Positions 33,080 to 43,181 are shown, counted from the first letter of the stretch. The stretch: DNA of 64,000 nucleotides from Dyadobacter sp. CY343 (GCF_021390335.1 NZ_JAJUXK010000003.1:496001-560000); one strand, 5' to 3'. Notes: a model not told the origin generated them from the sequence alone. Numbers and translations: made by a program.

Positions 33080-35524
33080 ATGTCGAAAAATCTGGTGATC
33101 GTAGAGTCACCGGCGAAGGCCAAAACCATTGAAAGTTATTTAGGGCAGGACTTCACCGTTAAGTCAAGTTTCGGACACGTCCGAGACCTGCCGGAACATG
33201 ATATGGGCGTGGATGTTGAACATGATTTTCAACCTTCTTATGAAATCTCGTCGGACAAGGTCAAAGTCATTTCTGAACTTAAAAAACTGGCAAAAGGAGC
33301 AGAAGTCTGGCTCGCAACGGATGATGACCGCGAAGGAGAAGCTATTTCGTGGCACCTGAAAGAGGCTCTCGGGCTTCCTGATGATACCAAAAGGATCGTA
33401 TTCAGGGAAATCACGAAAACCGCCCTTCAAAATGCAATCACCAAACCGCGCGTTATCGACACCGACCTGGTTGACGCACAGCAAGCCAGAAGAATCTTGG
33501 ACCGTCTGGTTGGATACGAGCTATCTCCGGTACTTTGGAAGAAAATCAGGATTGGAAAATCAAACCTTTCAGCCGGTCGCGTGCAGTCTGTGGCAGTGCG
33601 GATCATCGTCGAAAGGGAAAGAGAAATAGATGCTTTCAGAACCAAAAACAGTTTCAAGGTAACTGCACAGTTCAACCTTGGAAACGGTAAGATATTGAAT
33701 GCTGAACTTGCAAAGAACTTTGCGACCGAAGAAGACGCAGTTCGTTTTCTTGAAAAATGCATTGGAGCAGAGTTCTCTATTAAAAATCTCGAAGTAAAAC
33801 CTGCTAAAAAAACACCTGCACCGCCATTTACAACTTCTACATTACAACAGGAAGCTTCCCGCAAGCTTAGCTTTTCAGTGGCCCAGACCATGACAGTCGC
33901 GCAACGATTGTATGAAGCTGGTAAAATTTCCTACATGCGTACCGACTCTACCAATTTGTCGGAAGAAGCATTGGAGAAAGCACGGCAGCAGATTACGAAG
34001 GAATACGGTCAGGAATATTATAATAAGAGGGTATTCAAAACAAAATCAGAATCGGCGCAGGAAGCTCACGAAGCCATTCGCCCGACTGATTTCTCGACCT
34101 TATCAGCCAGCAGCGACCGCAATGAACAGCGTTTGTACGAGCTGATCTGGAAACGTGCGATCGCATCTCAAATGTCTGACGCACAGCTTGAAAGAACAAC
34201 CGCGACGATTGGAATATCCACCGCGTCGGAAGAACTGGTAGCGCAAGGTGAAGTCATCAAATTCGAAGGATTTTTGAAGGTATATCTGGAATCCAGTGAT
34301 GAGGAAGGCGATGAAGAGCAAAAAGGAATGCTGCCGCCACTAAATATCGGGCAGATTCTGAATTTGTCGGATATGAAAGCCACCGAGCGTTTTACCCGAA
34401 ATCCGCCCAGATATACGGAAGCGAGTTTGGTTAAAAAGCTGGAAGAAATGGGCATCGGCCGACCATCCACTTATGCACCGACCATTTCTACGATCCTGAA
34501 AAGAGAATATATTGTAAAAGAAGACCGCCTTGGAACGGAAAGAGAGTTTAAAGAGTTTACGCTCTCCAACGACGAGATCAAAGCCAAGGTTAATAAAGAA
34601 ATATACGGTACTGAAAAGGCGAAATTATTCCCTACGAGTACCGGAATGGTTGTCAATGATTTTTTGGTCAGTCATTTTCAGGATATCATCGACTATTCCT
34701 TTACTGCGAGTGTAGAGAAAGATTTTGACAATATTGCTGACGGGCAACTTGCCTGGCGGACTATGATCAAGGATTTTTATACTCCATTTCAAAAGAAAGT
34801 AGCTGAGGCGAAGGAAGAAGCAATTGATAGAAGTCTGACTTCCAGGGATTTGGGAGAAGATCCGTCTACCGGCAAGAAAATGTCTGTACGCATTGGAAAA
34901 TACGGCCCTTACGTGCAGATCGGTGATGTTGAGGATGAAGAAAAACCGAAATTCGCGAGCTTGCAGAAGGGCCAGCTGATGGAAACGATCACTATTGAAG
35001 AAGCATTTGAATTGTTCAAATTACCGCGGACAGTGGGTTTGTTTGAAGAAAAAGAAATGGTCGTTAATATTGGAAAATTCGGACCTTATGTGAAACACGA
35101 CGGGAAATATTTCTCGCTGGCACGCACCGACGATCCGATGGCAGTTACCGAGGAAAGACTGGTTGAGATCATTGCTGACAAGCGCTTGCAGGACAGTAAC
35201 AGAACGATCAAAGAATTCGCTGAGGACGCTGACGCAAAGGTTTTAAATGGAAAGTACGGGCCGTATATTGCTTTTGGTAAAAAGAATGTAAAGATCCCGA
35301 AAGGTACCAATCCGGCAGATCTGACTTACGAGGAGGTTGTAAAACTGGCAGCAGAAACGCCTGACAGGCCCGCGGGCAGAGGCGCGAAGAAGCCAGCGGC
35401 AAAGGCACCGGCAGCAAAAGCGCCCGCAGCGAAAGCTCCGGCAGCGAAGAAACCGGCGGCGGCCAAGAAAACAGTTGCAGCAAAGAAACCGGCGGCAAAG
35501 AAACCGGCTGCGAAGAAGGCTTGA
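33080..35524 (+). CDS. topA: DNA topoisomerase I
   Basis: An 814-residue type IA topoisomerase that relaxes negative supercoils. The Toprim domain begins NLVIVESPAKAKTIESYLG; DDDREGEAISWH marks the acidic metal site. The catalytic tyrosine lies in ISYMRTDSTNLS. Two to three C-terminal repeats (KMSVRIGKYGPYVQIG, MVVNIGKFGPYVKHDG, KVLNGKYGPYIAFGKKN) replace zinc fingers. The last 50 residues are a Lys/Ala/Pro tail of repeats such as AAKAP, histone-H1-like, likely to bind DNA non-specifically. The start at ATG 33080 is supported by the promoter at 33033. Confidence 0.96.
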   Translation: MSKNLVIVESPAKAKTIESYLGQDFTVKSSFGHVRDLPEHDMGVDVEHDFQPSYEISSDKVKVISELKKLAKGAEVWLATDDDREGEAISWHLKEALGLPDDTKRIVFREITKTALQNAITKPRVIDTDLVDAQQARRILDRLVGYELSPVLWKKIRIGKSNLSAGRVQSVAVRIIVEREREIDAFRTKNSFKVTAQFNLGNGKILNAELAKNFATEEDAVRFLEKCIGAEFSIKNLEVKPAKKTPAPPFTTSTLQQEASRKLSFSVAQTMTVAQRLYEAGKISYMRTDSTNLSEEALEKARQQITKEYGQEYYNKRVFKTKSESAQEAHEAIRPTDFSTLSASSDRNEQRLYELIWKRAIASQMSDAQLERTTATIGISTASEELVAQGEVIKFEGFLKVYLESSDEEGDEEQKGMLPPLNIGQILNLSDMKATERFTRNPPRYTEASLVKKLEEMGIGRPSTYAPTISTILKREYIVKEDRLGTEREFKEFTLSNDEIKAKVNKEIYGTEKAKLFPTSTGMVVNDFLVSHFQDIIDYSFTASVEKDFDNIADGQLAWRTMIKDFYTPFQKKVAEAKEEAIDRSLTSRDLGEDPSTGKKMSVRIGKYGPYVQIGDVEDEEKPKFASLQKGQLMETITIEEAFELFKLPRTVGLFEEKEMVVNIGKFGPYVKHDGKYFSLARTDDPMAVTEERLVEIIADKRLQDSNRTIKEFAEDADAKVLNGKYGPYIAFGKKNVKIPKGTNPADLTYEEVVKLAAETPDRPAGRGAKKPAAKAPAAKAPAAKAPAAKKPAAAKKTVAAKKPAAKKPAAKKA

Positions 35525-35596
35525 AGTGATAGCAAGCACGGCCGATAATGGCAACTATTTGTGTATCAGTCGTGGCAAAAATAAACACACATTAAA

Positions 35597-36289
35597 ATGA
35601 AAAAACTAGTAGTACTCTCAGGAGCGGGAATCAGCGCCGAAAGTGGCATCAGTACATTTCGCGACAACGGCGGCTTGTGGGACAATTATCGCATTGAAGA
35701 TGTGGCAACGCCGGAAGCCTGGGCCCGAAATCAGGAGCTGGTACTGGATTTCTATAACCAGCGGAGAAAGCAGGCTTACGAAGTGAAACCGAATGCCGCA
35801 CACTATGCGCTGGCAGATTTGGAAAAGCATTTCGACGTGACGATCATTACGCAAAACGTTGATAATCTGCATGAAGTAGCCGGTTCTTCCAAAGTACTTC
35901 ACTTGCATGGCGAGCTTTTCAAATCGCGCAGCACCAAAAATCCCGCGCTCGTTTATGAAATGGATTCCTGGGAGCTTAAAAAGGGTGATTTGTGTGAGGA
36001 AGGCAGTCAGCTGCGCCCGCATATTGTCTGGTTTGGGGAAGAAGTTCCGATGATGGAGGTGGCGATGGATGTGACTGAGCAAGCGGATATTTTTCTTGTA
36101 ATCGGTACTTCCCTCGCAGTATACCCGGCCGCTGGGCTCGTGCACTATGTTCCGGCAGGAAGGCCCATTTACCTGATTGACCCCGCCCAACCCGATATTC
36201 GCCTGAAACCTAATATGACCTTTATTCAGGAAAAAGCTTCCACGGGAATGGAAATTTTGACCAACAAATATTTACTATCAGAAAAATAG
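35597..36289 (+). CDS. cobB: NAD-dependent protein deacylase (sirtuin)
   Basis: A 230-residue sirtuin that removes acyl groups from lysines using NAD+. Motifs GAGISAESGISTFRDNGGLW, TQNVDNLHE and the catalytic His in VLHLHGEL are intact. The zinc-binding cysteine pairs are absent: the segment after HGEL reads FKSRSTKNPALVYE and only one Cys (GDLCEEG) remains. The family includes such zinc-less small members, often desuccinylase-like. It lies 3 bases before folD and may be co-transcribed with it. Confidence 0.92.
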   Translation: MKKLVVLSGAGISAESGISTFRDNGGLWDNYRIEDVATPEAWARNQELVLDFYNQRRKQAYEVKPNAAHYALADLEKHFDVTIITQNVDNLHEVAGSSKVLHLHGELFKSRSTKNPALVYEMDSWELKKGDLCEEGSQLRPHIVWFGEEVPMMEVAMDVTEQADIFLVIGTSLAVYPAAGLVHYVPAGRPIYLIDPAQPDIRLKPNMTFIQEKASTGMEILTNKYLLSEK

Positions 36290-36292
36290 AGA

Positions 36293-37174
36293 ATGCAACT
36301 ACTAGACGGGAAGGCTATTTCTTCTCAAATCAAATCTGAAATAAAGGAAGAAGTTGAAAAATGGGTCGCTGGCGGTGGCAAGAAACCGCATTTGGCGGCT
36401 ATACTGGTTGGCAGCGACGGCGCGAGCGAAACGTATGTGGCTTCCAAGATCAGAAGCTGCGAAGAGATCGGGTTCTCTTCTACCCTGCTCCGGTTCGAGC
36501 CGACGGTTTCCGAGGCCGAAGTGCTGAAAGCTGTGGAACAGCTAAATAACGATCCCGACGTGGATGGATTTATCGTACAACTTCCCCTTCCTGCGCATAT
36601 TTCTGAAAATACGATCATGGAGGCCGTGAACCCTGCGAAAGATGTGGACGGTTTCCACCCGGTGAATGTAGGTAAAATGTGCAAGGGGCTTCCGGCATAT
36701 ATTTCTGCGACGCCTTTCGGTATTCTTGAAATGCTGATCCGCGCGAAAATTGATACCAGCGGTAAACACTGCGTGGTAGTAGGTCGCAGCCAGATCGTTG
36801 GGTTGCCGATGAGTATTCTGATGCAGCGAAACGACTATCCGGGCAATTGCACCGTAACTATTACGCACAGTAAAACGCAAAACCTGAAAAAGATCTGCCA
36901 AAGTGCCGACATCCTAATCGCAGCATTGGGCCGGGCTGATTTCATCAAAGCTGATTACGTAAAAGAAGGCGCGGTGGTGATTGACGTGGGCATTACCCGC
37001 GTAGTGGACGCCACGAAAAAGAGTGGCTATTCTATCAAAGGTGACGTTGACTTTAATGATGTTGCCCCCAAAACGAGCTACATCACGCCCGTTCCCGGAG
37101 GTGTGGGTTTGATGACGATCTGTGGTTTACTTACCAATACTTTTAAGGCTGCCAAGAAAGAAATTTATCAATAA
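36293..37174 (+). CDS. folD: Bifunctional methylenetetrahydrofolate dehydrogenase/cyclohydrolase
   Basis: A 293-residue cytosolic enzyme converting 5,10-methylene-THF to 10-formyl-THF via the methenyl form with NADP+. Hallmarks are [14 protein letters not shown] with catalytic Tyr/Lys, [23 protein letters not shown] and [15 protein letters not shown] near the end. It follows the sirtuin gene by 3 bases and ends before a strong terminator. Confidence 0.97.
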   Translation: MQLLDGKAISSQIKSEIKEEVEKWVAGGGKKPHLAAILVGSDGASETYVASKIRSCEEIGFSSTLLRFEPTVSEAEVLKAVEQLNNDPDVDGFIVQLPLPAHISENTIMEAVNPAKDVDGFHPVNVGKMCKGLPAYISATPFGILEMLIRAKIDTSGKHCVVVGRSQIVGLPMSILMQRNDYPGNCTVTITHSKTQNLKKICQSADILIAALGRADFIKADYVKEGAVVIDVGITRVVDATKKSGYSIKGDVDFNDVAPKTSYITPVPGGVGLMTICGLLTNTFKAAKKEIYQ

Positions 37175-37215
37175 AAGACATTTTTTATAACTGAGCTGCT
37201 TGCTCAAAACACTGG

Positions 37216-37256
37216 CCAGCTGAGCTGCATTCAATATGCGGTTCAGCTGGTTTTTT
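37216..37256 (+). terminator. Rho-independent terminator after folD
   Basis: CCAGCTGAGCTGCAT at 37216-37230 pairs with ATGCGGTTCAGCTGG at 37236-37250 (two G-T pairs), 5-base loop, followed by six T. It closes the cobB-folD transcript. Confidence 0.9.
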
Positions 37257-37321
37257 GTTGCCCTGTTTGATATTTGCTAAAAGATTTGTCAATTAGTAGC
37301 AGATTTCAAATCTATCGGTTT

Positions 37322-38383
37322 ATGAGTATTGTAAGTAATAATATCAAATACCTGCGCAGGCTGAATGGGCTGACGCAGGAACAGTTTGCCAGAAAAATAG
37401 CGATCAAACGCTCTCTGTTAGGTGCTTACGAAGAGGCACGCGCCAATCCGAACTTGACCAACCTCAAAAATATGGCGTCTGCGTTTGGCATTACGGTGGA
37501 CAATTTGCTAAAAAATGATCTCAGAAAACTAAGGGAAACGCCCGATATGTCACTTCCTCTGTCGCCCGCCAAGCCAATGACAGTTTCGCATTCAGGAAAT
37601 GTCCCTCCGGCTGCTCCTTCAAGAGTACCGACTTACGCCGAGCCCCAGCCGCTGGCAAAGATCATGGAGAAGTATCAGCAGCCAGAACAGCCGCTCAGAA
37701 TGGTTTCAAGGCAGGTTAACCTCAAACCGGTCAGTGGTGAAGCACCGGCACCAGCCGTACAGCAACCGCCGCGGGCGATGAATTATGCTAATCCTGAGCC
37801 GCCACAGCCGGCTAATTACGCGCCCAACCAGCTGCCTGTATTCAATAATCAGTTTCAAACTAACCAATTTAATGCAGCTGCCGAAGAGCGGCCGAATATT
37901 TACCAGACTGTCCAGTGGGTTGCATTTAATACGCAAAGCCACTATCTGGCTAACTTCCAGAATCCCGCTTATTTAACTAACCTGCCCTCATTCCAGCTTC
38001 CAAATCTGGCCACGGGCTATTACCGTGCATTTGAAGCCGGCGAAGATTATACCTACCCGGGCTCGCTGCTGGTCGGTACTTTCGTGCGCAACTGGTACGA
38101 TATCCACGACGGAATGCAATATGTTTTTGTGCTAAAAAGTCAAGGCATTATTTGCAGAACTGCATTCAACCAAGTCAAAACATCGGGATTTCTGTTACTA
38201 ATCTCTGATAATCCTGAGGTAGCTGAGCTGGAAATCCCTTTGCAGGACGTATTGGAAGTATGGGAGATCAAAGCTTTTATCAGCCTGCAAATGCCCGCGC
38301 CGCAACCTTCGCTCGATCGCATTATTCAGCTTGTGGATGAATTGCAAATGGAGTTGAGTCAATACCGGCAGCAGGACATTTAG
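37322..38383 (+). CDS. XRE regulator with degenerate LexA/S24-like C-terminal domain
   Basis: A 353-residue regulator, start at ATG 37322. Residues 1-62 form an XRE helix-turn-helix (IKYLRRLNGLTQEQFARKI). A Pro/Gln/Asn-rich linker occupies about 75-190. The C-terminal part (FQLPNLATGYYRAFEAGEDYTYPGSLLVG ... in pieces, then DIHDGMQYVFVLKSQGIICRT and LISDNPEVAELEIPLQDVLEVWEI) follows the plan of S24 peptidase domains. The catalytic Ser (GDSM becomes GEDY) and Lys are missing, so self-cleavage is not expected. It may sense a ligand or DNA damage signal another way. Fold call is inference. Confidence 0.75.
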   Translation: MSIVSNNIKYLRRLNGLTQEQFARKIAIKRSLLGAYEEARANPNLTNLKNMASAFGITVDNLLKNDLRKLRETPDMSLPLSPAKPMTVSHSGNVPPAAPSRVPTYAEPQPLAKIMEKYQQPEQPLRMVSRQVNLKPVSGEAPAPAVQQPPRAMNYANPEPPQPANYAPNQLPVFNNQFQTNQFNAAAEERPNIYQTVQWVAFNTQSHYLANFQNPAYLTNLPSFQLPNLATGYYRAFEAGEDYTYPGSLLVGTFVRNWYDIHDGMQYVFVLKSQGIICRTAFNQVKTSGFLLLISDNPEVAELEIPLQDVLEVWEIKAFISLQMPAPQPSLDRIIQLVDELQMELSQYRQQDI

Positions 38384-38390
38384 TAATGCG

Positions 38391-39170
38391 CTAAACTTTT
38401 TTCCCCAGTGTACTAAACAAGTTCTCTATTTTAGAAAGGTCTTTACTTTTAGATGTCGTTTCTAAAACTGCGACGCCCATTTGGTACCATAAACCATCAC
38501 CGGCAGTAAGGTACTTACCTTGTTTTGAGGGTTTTACTTCTGATGCATTGTCCGATACGAACTCTGCCCGGTACACTGTATCCATAATTTGTTGCAGCTG
38601 CGTCCATTCAAGCTGCTGCGGAGCTCCGTTGTTCTTGCTAATGGTAAACGATTTGTTAGCAAACGAAGCTTTCAGGTCCAGGCGGGTGGTTTTATCGTGA
38701 TCTATTTCGACAAATGATAGTTCAAAAGGATTTTCCCGGCCACTAGTTTCGAAGATCGCCTGCATGAATTCCTGCAAAAAATACGACCAGCGTTCCTTAT
38801 CAACAGGGTATATGGTCACCCGCTTTTCATTTTCTTCCAACTCGATCTCAACAAAATCCTCATATTCATTTTCCTCCCTTTTTCTGATCGTTTTAGAGGA
38901 TGAAAATATTTGCTCAAATTCGCTGATCCACTTTTCAGGAACTGGACCTTTCCATTTATAATCGTCTTCGGTCGTGAAACCCTCGTCGTAAATTTCATCT
39001 TCCGAGAGTTCGTCCCGGTCTTTGTATTTAATCTCGAAATCTACCTCTAACTCCTTTTCAGCGAGGAGATTAAGTTTCAGCGCATAGTAGTGTGCAAAGG
39101 GCGCAGGGACAACAGGAGCGGTTTCGAACCTGATGATGTATAGACCTGGTATTTGAAGATTCTTATCCAT
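38391..39170 (-). CDS. Hypothetical acidic protein upstream-coupled to the menE-like gene
   Basis: Not recognised. The 259-residue protein is strongly acidic, especially at about 55-110 (DRDELSEDEIYDEGF and EENEYEDFVEIELEENEK), without signal peptide or membrane helix. It abuts the stop of the menE-like gene: the start ATG lies at 39170 and the upstream stop at 39171, so the pair is tightly linked. A plain alpha-beta fold seems likely; no function is proposed. Confidence 0.75.
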   Translation of the reverse strand: MDKNLQIPGLYIIRFETAPVVPAPFAHYYALKLNLLAEKELEVDFEIKYKDRDELSEDEIYDEGFTTEDDYKWKGPVPEKWISEFEQIFSSSKTIRKREENEYEDFVEIELEENEKRVTIYPVDKERWSYFLQEFMQAIFETSGRENPFELSFVEIDHDKTTRLDLKASFANKSFTISKNNGAPQQLEWTQLQQIMDTVYRAEFVSDNASEVKPSKQGKYLTAGDGLWYQMGVAVLETTSKSKDLSKIENLFSTLGKKV

Positions 39171-40232
39171 TTAAAATTGGGAAAACTGTTGAAATGAGCT
39201 GCGTTTATCCACTTTGCCTGTCGGCGTTTTTGTGAACTGCGCTACAAAGTAAATATGTTTCGGAGTTTCATAAGCCGAACTCCGCTTCCTAATTTCATCT
39301 AAAATCAAATCCTCTCCAAATGAGAGAGGCTGTCCTTCGACAATCAGCACCAGTTTTTGTCCCAATTTCTCGTCGGGCAAATACCATGAAAAAAAGGAGT
39401 TGGCTATACCAAGATGAAAGAAAGTCTGAGCGACTATCTCGTCGACCTGATCGAGTACGATTTTAACGCCTCCCGAATTAATTACATGATCCGCTCTTCC
39501 TATCCATTTAAAAGTATTGCCGCTAATTTCCACGAGATCGTTCGTCTGCACAGTTTCTCCATTCGTCACCGCTCCTGAAACAAACAAACAGCTTCTCGGA
39601 TCAGTACCAAACTGAATGCCCGGCAGAAATGTATAATAGTCTTCGGGCAGTGGGCCATTTAACTTGCGCAATGCAACATGCGATACCGTTTCTGTCATTC
39701 CATAGCTTTGAAATACGGGCGGGTACATTTGCGATATTTCGTTTTGTAAATGCGAACTCACCGGCGCGCCGCCTAACAGGATCTTTCCGAGGCTGTTAGC
39801 CCGGTTTCTTGTCGAAGAATTTTCCAGAATACTGGCTAACTGCATGGGTACCAGCGCAGCAAAATCGAATTCATCACTTGCATCAATGTCAAGCAGGGGA
39901 TTAGATGAAGGCTCGATAACCGCAAGTTGCCAATCCAGCTCCATTCCGCGCACCAGCATCATTAACCCGGCAATATAATTGACATTAAGGCACACCAACG
40001 CGCGCGTTCCACTGCCCAGATTCAGCGCTTTTCCGGTAGCTACTGCGCTGCTCACCAACTGATTACGAGACAATCGGATCGGTTTAGGAGCACCTGTGGA
40101 CCCGGAAGTATGGAGCACAAATTCCTGCTGACCGGTTTTCCAGGCGCGCATAAAATCGTGCACTTTGGCGAGATATGGATCTTCCGGCCGAAGTTTTTCC
40201 CAGAAATCATTTGCTAAAAACATCTTATTCAT
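39171..40232 (-). CDS. menE: AMP-binding acyl-CoA synthetase, MenE-like (o-succinylbenzoate-CoA ligase)
   Basis: A short (353-residue) adenylating enzyme. The AMP-binding motif is LHTSGSTGAPKPIRLS at about 40-55; FQSYGMTETVSHVALR and KWIGRADHVINSGGVKI are the later conserved segments, and TPTGKVDKR holds the C-terminal catalytic Lys. Its size fits compact Bacteroidota MenE proteins, and menB lies divergently next to it. MenE activates o-succinylbenzoate with CoA in menaquinone synthesis. Other acid substrates cannot be ruled out. Confidence 0.85.
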   Translation of the reverse strand: MNKMFLANDFWEKLRPEDPYLAKVHDFMRAWKTGQQEFVLHTSGSTGAPKPIRLSRNQLVSSAVATGKALNLGSGTRALVCLNVNYIAGLMMLVRGMELDWQLAVIEPSSNPLLDIDASDEFDFAALVPMQLASILENSSTRNRANSLGKILLGGAPVSSHLQNEISQMYPPVFQSYGMTETVSHVALRKLNGPLPEDYYTFLPGIQFGTDPRSCLFVSGAVTNGETVQTNDLVEISGNTFKWIGRADHVINSGGVKIVLDQVDEIVAQTFFHLGIANSFFSWYLPDEKLGQKLVLIVEGQPLSFGEDLILDEIRKRSSAYETPKHIYFVAQFTKTPTGKVDKRSSFQQFSQF

Positions 40233-40337
40233 TTGCTTTTTGAAGGATACCCAAACAATCAGTAATTTCGCATATTCGGCGCACGGACCTGCTTCTTGGG
40301 ATTCCCCTGCCCTATTATTTCAAATATCATTCAGATT

Positions 40338-41162
40338 ATGTCTAGTTCAATTCAATGGAAAACCATTAAGGAATACGAGGAAATCCTTTTCACACTACAC
40401 GAAGGAATTGCAAAAATAAGCATTAACCGCCCGCATAAACACAATGCATTCACGCCGCTGACCGTCACCGAGATGATCGACGCAATGCATATTTGCCGCG
40501 AAGACACGAGAATTGACGTGATCATTTTAACCGGCGAAGGCGGAAAAGCGTTCTGCTCCGGAGGCGACCAGTCGGTGCGCGGCCACGGCGGCTATATTGG
40601 CGACGACCACGTGCCGCGTTTGAATGTGCTCGATCTGCAAAGGATGATCAGGTCGATCCCAAAGGCAGTTATTGCGATGGTGGCCGGCTGGGCGATCGGC
40701 GGCGGGCACGTTCTGCACGTGATATGCGACTTATCTATTGCGGCTGAAAATGCCCGGTTCGGACAAACCGGCCCGAAAGTCGGCAGTTTTGACGGCGGCT
40801 TCGGAGCGTCTTACCTGGCGCGCGTTGTAGGGCAGAAAAAAGCGCGTGAGATCTGGTTCCTGTGCGATCAATACGATGCGAAAGAAGCGCTTGATATGGG
40901 TTTGGTGAATAAGGTTGTACCGCTGGAAAAACTCGAAGAAACGACGGTGGCGTGGTGCAAAAAGATTCAGGAGAAAAGCCCGCTTTCAATCAGAATGCTC
41001 AAAAGCTCCTTCAATGCGGAGCTGGACGGGCAGGCGGGAATTCAGGAATTGGCCGGGAACGCGACTTTGCTTTATTATCTGAGCGAGGAAGCGAAAGAAG
41101 GTCAGAAATCGTTTCTTGAAAAGAGAAAGCCTGATTTTAGTAAATACCCGAAATTCCCCTGA
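40338..41162 (+). CDS. menB: 1,4-dihydroxy-2-naphthoyl-CoA synthase
   Basis: A 274-residue crotonase-fold enzyme forming the naphthoquinone ring of menaquinone from o-succinylbenzoyl-CoA. MenB signatures are [28 protein letters not shown] (read in two parts), [17 protein letters not shown] and [28 protein letters not shown]. The start was set at ATG 40338; the longer reading to 40296 lacks a plausible start. It is divergent from the menE-like gene. Confidence 0.96.
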   Translation: MSSSIQWKTIKEYEEILFTLHEGIAKISINRPHKHNAFTPLTVTEMIDAMHICREDTRIDVIILTGEGGKAFCSGGDQSVRGHGGYIGDDHVPRLNVLDLQRMIRSIPKAVIAMVAGWAIGGGHVLHVICDLSIAAENARFGQTGPKVGSFDGGFGASYLARVVGQKKAREIWFLCDQYDAKEALDMGLVNKVVPLEKLEETTVAWCKKIQEKSPLSIRMLKSSFNAELDGQAGIQELAGNATLLYYLSEEAKEGQKSFLEKRKPDFSKYPKFP

Positions 41163-41203
41163 TTTTACACAACACATTCAATACAAAAGCCTAACTGAAA
41201 ATC

Positions 41204-41611
41204 ATGAACTATTGGCTCGTCAAATCCGAACCCAGCACATATCCCTGGGACCAGCTTGTTAAGGAAAAAGAAGGAATGTGGGACGGTGTGCGTAATTACG
41301 CAGCACGCAACAATTTAATGGCCATGAAAAAAGGCGATCAGGTACTTTTTTACCATAGCAATGAGGGAAAAGAAGTAGTGGGCCTGGCGGAAGTTTCCAA
41401 AGAACATTATCCTGATCCTACTGCCAAAGAAGGTGACTGGGTAGTGGTGAATGTAATTCCTGTTGAAAAATTTCCAAAAACAGTAACGCTGGCGCAGATT
41501 AAGGGCGATTCCCGGTTAAAAGAAATGGCTTTGGTGAAATTGTCAAGATTGTCGGTATCACCTGTGCGGCGCGAAGAATTTGACATTATTGTTGGACTGG
41601 CGCATGATTAA
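41204..41611 (+). CDS. EVE-domain protein
   Basis: A 135-residue single-domain protein of the EVE (PUA/YTH-like) family. Diagnostic segments are YWLVKSEPSTYPWDQL, WDGVRNYAARNNLMAMKKGDQVLFYHSN and GLAEVSKEHYPDPT. EVE domains bind modified bases in DNA or RNA and occur with restriction systems. Its 3' end overlaps the next gene by 8 bases. Confidence 0.93.
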   Translation: MNYWLVKSEPSTYPWDQLVKEKEGMWDGVRNYAARNNLMAMKKGDQVLFYHSNEGKEVVGLAEVSKEHYPDPTAKEGDWVVVNVIPVEKFPKTVTLAQIKGDSRLKEMALVKLSRLSVSPVRREEFDIIVGLAHD

Positions 41612-43181
41612 GCGTATTCTCCCAAGGCTCAGGCTGGCGTTTTTTGCAGTTTTGCTGCTTTGCATTCCGGTACAGGCCGGGGCGCAGAGTGTCAAGCGCG
41701 TGGAGCTTCCGCTTTCGGGCAACACGGCTTACCAGACCGTTCCGCTCGGCGAGCAAGGAGTATTACTGATCTCAAAACCCGACCGCGGTACATTTAATGT
41801 TCAGAAGTTTGACAGTAATCTCGATCGCGTCTGGTCCATTGATGGTCCTATTGAATCTAATCTGGACTATATAACCTCTTCTTACGACGGGCAGGCTGTT
41901 TTTTTGTTATTCAGCAAATACCGCAGCTCACTTTATCAGATCGTAAAAGTGAATGTGGGCCCCGGCTTTGTGGAGACTTTCACTATCAATACTGTCGACC
42001 GTTTTGAGATTACCGATTTTAAAACGCTGGGCTATTCTGTTTTTATGGCAGGAATGGTACGGAATGAGCCGGTACTGATTTTTACGCAGCTTACAACTGC
42101 TCAAACGAGAGTGCTGCCTTCCGCTATTAAAGGCTCGAATGCGATTCAGACGGTGGAAGTGGATACGGCGCATCATTTGGTAAATGTTTGTTTTGCGGTA
42201 AAAAAAGGAAGACAAACCAAGATAGTAGCGCGTTCCTATGAAGAAACGGGCGAGCTTTACACGCAGGTTTCAGTAGACCCGGAGGATGATTTTTCATTGC
42301 TGAGTGGCAGGTTGCAGGTATTGAACGATTCGGTCAGGATTGTGATCGGGACTTATGGGTACCGCAATATGCAGAGCAGCAGCACGGCGGCTTCGCAGGG
42401 TTTGTATATTAGTAAAATAGTGGGTGAAGAGACTGTTTTTACGAAATACCACAGTTTTACTGATTTCAAAAATTTTTTCAATTTCATGAATGAGCGCCAG
42501 CAGGAAAAGATCGAAAGGCGCATTAAGAAGAAAAAAGAAAGCGGCGACGATTTAAAACTGAATTACAGGCTTTTAGTACACGATATCGTACCAAAGGACA
42601 ACCACTATCTTCTTGTGGCTGAGGCTTTTTACCCGGAATATCGCTACAATAACAATGCGATGATGGGTGGAATGGGTTATGGTGGATTTGGCGGCTATCC
42701 GTTTGGAATGGGACTTTATAACCCTTACTTATGGAATCCGATGTACGGCGGCCGCGGCTACAACCAGCAGGTTTTCGATGGATTTACATACACCCACGCC
42801 ATCGTGACCGATGTGGATCAGAATGGAAATCTTGTTTGGGACAACAGCATTAACTTTGATAATGTAAAGAGTATGGAGCTGCGGGAAAAAATCCGCGTTC
42901 AGACTTTCGCGAATGGAAATTCTAGATTGGTTTACAGCCATAACGGCGCGATCCGCAGCAAGATTATCAAAGGCAACCAGGTAGTAGACAGCGACCGGGT
43001 AATCCCCAACGAAACCAATGTAGAAGGCGACAAGGTGAGAAAGACGAGTACTGATGATATTGACTATTGGTACGGTAACTTTTACCTCGCATGGGGCGAG
43101 CAACGCATCGTAAACGCAGCCGGCGACCCGCAGACGAGGGGAAGGAGAAATGTGTTTTATTTGAATAAAATTGCATATTGA
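41604..43181 (+). CDS. Exported hypothetical protein with Gly/Tyr/Asn-rich segment
   Basis: Not recognised. The start ATG 41604 overlaps the EVE gene by 8 bases and gives a signal peptide (about residues 1-28, LAFFAVLLLCIPVQAGAQ). The 525 residues appear beta-rich. At about 350-385 there is a low-complexity Gly/Met/Tyr/Asn segment (MMGGMGYGGFGGYPFGMG). A charged helix (QEKIERRIKKKKESGDD) precedes it. It may be a periplasmic or outer-membrane-associated protein; no function is proposed. Confidence 0.75.
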   Translation: MIKRILPRLRLAFFAVLLLCIPVQAGAQSVKRVELPLSGNTAYQTVPLGEQGVLLISKPDRGTFNVQKFDSNLDRVWSIDGPIESNLDYITSSYDGQAVFLLFSKYRSSLYQIVKVNVGPGFVETFTINTVDRFEITDFKTLGYSVFMAGMVRNEPVLIFTQLTTAQTRVLPSAIKGSNAIQTVEVDTAHHLVNVCFAVKKGRQTKIVARSYEETGELYTQVSVDPEDDFSLLSGRLQVLNDSVRIVIGTYGYRNMQSSSTAASQGLYISKIVGEETVFTKYHSFTDFKNFFNFMNERQQEKIERRIKKKKESGDDLKLNYRLLVHDIVPKDNHYLLVAEAFYPEYRYNNNAMMGGMGYGGFGGYPFGMGLYNPYLWNPMYGGRGYNQQVFDGFTYTHAIVTDVDQNGNLVWDNSINFDNVKSMELREKIRVQTFANGNSRLVYSHNGAIRSKIIKGNQVVDSDRVIPNETNVEGDKVRKTSTDDIDYWYGNFYLAWGEQRIVNAAGDPQTRGRRNVFYLNKIAY

